Translations under genes and position numbers: made by a program
Shown: one piece after another, positions 14,182 to 16,459 of the stretch
Position numbering within the stretch: the first letter of the stretch is position 1
Layout of the letters: each line of letters opens with the position of its first letter
The notes under the pieces: generated by a model
What the model was told of the DNA's origin: nothing
The model's database searches: none
What the model saw: only the letters and a program-made list of their open reading frames with translations
Source: Actinomyces sp.
GTDB lineage: Bacteria > Actinomycetota > Actinomycetes > Actinomycetales > Actinomycetaceae
NCBI GenBank assembly: GCA_012837655.1
Contig: DUQT01000216.1
Coordinates: forward strand, 1 to 16,459
Direction of reading: 5' to 3'
Length of the DNA stretch: 16,459 nt

Positions 14182-16322
14182 CGGACACCGGGCTGGAGAC
14201 GTCTCCTTCGCCGGAGCTGGATTACCACGCGCTTAACGCGCAGCTGAACCTGTACGACAAGGACGGCAAGATTCAGTTTGACGCGGATAAGAAGGCTGCT
14301 CGCCAGTACTTCTTGCAGCACGTCAACCAGAACACGGTTTTCTTCCACACTTTGAAGGAAAAGCTTGATTACCTGGTGGAAGAGGGTTACTACGAGAAGG
14401 AAGTTCTGGACCAGTACTCCTTCGAGTTCATCAAGTCGCTTTACGAACACGCTTACGCAAAGAAGTTCCGTTTCCAGACCTTCCTGGGTGCGTACAAGTA
14501 CTACACGTCCTACACGCTGAAGACGTTTGACGGTAAGCGTTACCTGGAGCGTTTCGAAGACCGCGTAGTAATGGTCGCCCTGTACCTGGCTCGTGGCAAT
14601 GAGGAAATCGCTGTAAACATGGTCGACGAGATCATCGCCGGCCGTTTCCAGCCCGCAACCCCGACCTTCCTAAACGCGGGCAAGAGGGCGCGCGGCGAAC
14701 TCGTCTCCTGTTTCCTGCTTCGCGTTGAAGACAACATGGAGTCCATCGCGCGCGGCATCAACTCTGCACTGCAGCTTTCAAAGCGCGGCGGCGGCGTCGC
14801 CCTTTCGCTAACCAACTTGCGCGAGGCCGGTGCTCCGATCAAGAAGATTGAAAACCAATCTTCAGGTGTTGTGCCGGTAATGAAGCTCTTGGAGGACTCG
14901 TTCTCTTACGCCAACCAGCTTGGCGCTCGCCAGGGTGCGGGAGCCGTGTACCTGCACGCTCACCACCCGGACATCATGAGCTTCCTGGACACGAAGCGTG
15001 AGAACGCGGACGAGAAGATCCGCATCAAGTCGCTCTCGCTGGGTGTTGTCATTCCGGACATCACGTTTGAGCTGGCGAAGCGCAACCAGGAGATGTACTT
15101 GTTCAGCCCTTACGACGTTGAGCGTGTCTACGGCGTCCCGTTCACCGAAATTTCGGTGACGGAGAAGTACCACGAGATGGTGGAGAACCCGAAGATCCGC
15201 AAGAAGAAGATCAACGCTCGTCGTTTCTTCCAAACGATCGCGGAGATTCAGTTCGAGTCGGGCTACCCCTACATCATGTTTGAGGACACGGTGAACCGGG
15301 CGAACCCGATCAAGGGTCGTATCACGATGTCGAACCTGTGCTCGGAGATCCTGCAGGTATCCACCCCTTCGGAATACAACGAGGACCTCACCTTCAAGCA
15401 CGTCGGCAAGGATATTGCCTGCAACCTTGGTTCACTGAACATTGCGAAGGCAATGGATTCGCCGAACTTTGAACTGACTGTGGAAACGGCGATCCGCGGC
15501 CTTACTTCGGTTTCCGACCTTACGAATATCGCAGCAGCGCCCTCGATCGCACGTGGAAACGAAATGTCACACGCGATTGGGCTGGGCCAGATGAACCTGC
15601 ATGGGTACTTGGCTCGTGAGGAAATCTTCTACGGCTCCGAAGAGGGCCTGGACTTCACGAACATGTACTTCTACGCGGTCGTTTACCAGGCGATTAAGGC
15701 GTCCAACAAGATCGCGCGCGAGCGCGGCGAATCGTTTGTCGGATTTGAGGATTCGAAGTATTACTCGGGTGAATACTTCAAGAAGTACATCGAGGGCGAG
15801 TGGGTTCCGCAGACGGAGAAGGTCAAGGGTCTGTTTGAGAACTCCAATGTTTACCTGCCGACGCCGGATGACTGGCGTGAGCTTGCGGCGAATGTTCGCG
15901 AGTACGGCATGTATCACCAGAACCTGCAGGCCGTGCCGCCGACGGGTTCGATCAGCTATATCAATAACTCGACGTCGTCGATTCACCCGATCGCGTCGAA
16001 GATTGAGATCCGTAAGGAAGGCAAGATTGGCCGCGTTTACTACCCGGCGCCGTACATGACGAATGACAACCTGGAGTACTACCAGGATGCCTACGAAATC
16101 GGCCCGGAGAAGATTATCGACACCTACGCTGTGGCCACGCAGCACGTTGATCAGGGCCTGTCGCTCACGCTGTTCTACCCGGATACTGTGTCGACGCGTG
16201 ATCTGAACAAGTCCTACATTTACGCGTGGCGCAAGGGCATCAAGACGATGTACTACATGCGTATCCGCCAGATGGCGTTGCAGGGCACCGAAGTTGAAGG
16301 TTGCGTTTCCTGCATGCTGTAG
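14166..16322 (+). CDS. nrdE: Class Ib ribonucleoside-diphosphate reductase alpha subunit
   Basis: A 718-residue catalytic subunit that reduces ribonucleoside diphosphates to deoxy forms. It lacks an ATP-cone, as class Ib enzymes do: the N-terminus leads directly into the alpha-domain. Active-site cysteines are C182 (GELVSCFLLR) and C419 (ACNLGSLN), with the N390-x-C392-x-E394 motif (SNLCSEI) on the finger loop. The radical-transfer tyrosines are Y696-Y697 (TMYYMR), and the C-terminal redox pair reduced by NrdH is C713-V-S-C716. The start is TTG 14166-14168, overlapping the nrdI stop by 16 bases, with GAAGGG/GAAAG upstream in nrdI; the next in-frame Met falls at residue 136. The radical-generating nrdF partner is not seen before the window ends 137 bases later. 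Confidence 0.97.
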   Translation: MAENLTDTGLETSPSPELDYHALNAQLNLYDKDGKIQFDADKKAARQYFLQHVNQNTVFFHTLKEKLDYLVEEGYYEKEVLDQYSFEFIKSLYEHAYAKKFRFQTFLGAYKYYTSYTLKTFDGKRYLERFEDRVVMVALYLARGNEEIAVNMVDEIIAGRFQPATPTFLNAGKRARGELVSCFLLRVEDNMESIARGINSALQLSKRGGGVALSLTNLREAGAPIKKIENQSSGVVPVMKLLEDSFSYANQLGARQGAGAVYLHAHHPDIMSFLDTKRENADEKIRIKSLSLGVVIPDITFELAKRNQEMYLFSPYDVERVYGVPFTEISVTEKYHEMVENPKIRKKKINARRFFQTIAEIQFESGYPYIMFEDTVNRANPIKGRITMSNLCSEILQVSTPSEYNEDLTFKHVGKDIACNLGSLNIAKAMDSPNFELTVETAIRGLTSVSDLTNIAAAPSIARGNEMSHAIGLGQMNLHGYLAREEIFYGSEEGLDFTNMYFYAVVYQAIKASNKIARERGESFVGFEDSKYYSGEYFKKYIEGEWVPQTEKVKGLFENSNVYLPTPDDWRELAANVREYGMYHQNLQAVPPTGSISYINNSTSSIHPIASKIEIRKEGKIGRVYYPAPYMTNDNLEYYQDAYEIGPEKIIDTYAVATQHVDQGLSLTLFYPDTVSTRDLNKSYIYAWRKGIKTMYYMRIRQMALQGTEVEGCVSCML

Positions 16323-16358
16323 GCCAATAAACTGCCCGCGAGATAGTTTTGAAAAGGT

Positions 16359-16411
16359 CGACCAGCTTTACAAAATTGGTCGTCCGGTTACTCATCCGGC
16401 CGTAAAGGCCG
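16359..16411 (+). terminator. Weak hairpins downstream of nrdE
   Basis: CGACCA (16359-16364) pairs with TGGTCG (16377-16382) around a 12-nt AT-rich loop, and CGGCC (16397-16401) pairs with GGCCG (16407-16411) around GTAAA. No U-tract follows. They may attenuate transcription after nrdE or belong to the leader of the next gene. The remaining bases to the window end show no gene I can support. Confidence 0.3.
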
Positions 16412-16459
16412 CTTCGGGTAGTTGATATGAAAGGCGCGGAGCCTTGGGAAGTTCCCGGG

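Noticed and set aside
16427..16459. Possible start of a next gene (ATG 16427, begins MKGAEPWEVPG)
   Set aside because: Only eleven codons are visible, the ribosome binding site is weak, and the peptide does not look like the start of NrdF.

Overview
The window looks like chromosomal DNA of a moderately GC-rich actinomycete, probably Actinomycetaceae-like; the genus cannot be fixed from sequence alone. The signs are an FhaA-type DUF3662+FHA protein beside a tRNA-Leu gene, an ABC sugar importer without its own ATPase gene, a class Ib ribonucleotide reductase operon in nrdH-nrdI-nrdE order, and DnaA boxes of the TTGTCCACA type. No insertion sequence, phage gene, CRISPR array or rRNA was found.

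Layout. 1-616 (-): the 5' part of fhaA, divergent from tRNA-Leu(CAG) at 754-838, which has a clear promoter and intrinsic terminator. 1099-2535 (+): a metallo-beta-lactamase/beta-CASP RNase-like protein. 2652-3572 (-): a cation diffusion facilitator. 3677-9394: a sugar-use locus made of a GH4 6-phospho-glycosidase (-) divergent from a PfkB kinase, a lipoprotein solute-binding protein and two permeases (+). 9523-11914 (+): a luciferase-like flavin oxidoreductase overlapping a highly divergent ADP-ribosylglycohydrolase-like protein. 11926-12759 (-): an MTA/SAH nucleosidase with an unusual repeat insertion. 12760-13419: a 660-bp gene-free region with a cluster of DnaA-box-like sites and NrdR-like palindromes. 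13420-16322 (+): nrdH, nrdI and nrdE; nrdF is not in the window.

How the parts work together. The sugar locus suggests import of an oligosaccharide by ABC transport, ATP-dependent phosphorylation by the PfkB kinase, and cleavage by the NAD/metal-dependent GH4 enzyme, giving phosphorylated sugar without a PTS. NrdH, NrdI and NrdE supply deoxynucleotides: NrdH reduces NrdE, and NrdI serves activation of the NrdF cofactor. The upstream region may tie nrd expression to replication initiation through DnaA and to dNTP level through NrdR.

Most unusual items: the DnaA-box cluster in front of nrdH; an ADP-ribosylglycohydrolase homologue that keeps its C-terminal metal motif but lacks the N-terminal one; a hexapeptide-repeat insertion in the nucleosidase; and a perfect 8-bp hairpin covering the start codon of the first permease gene.
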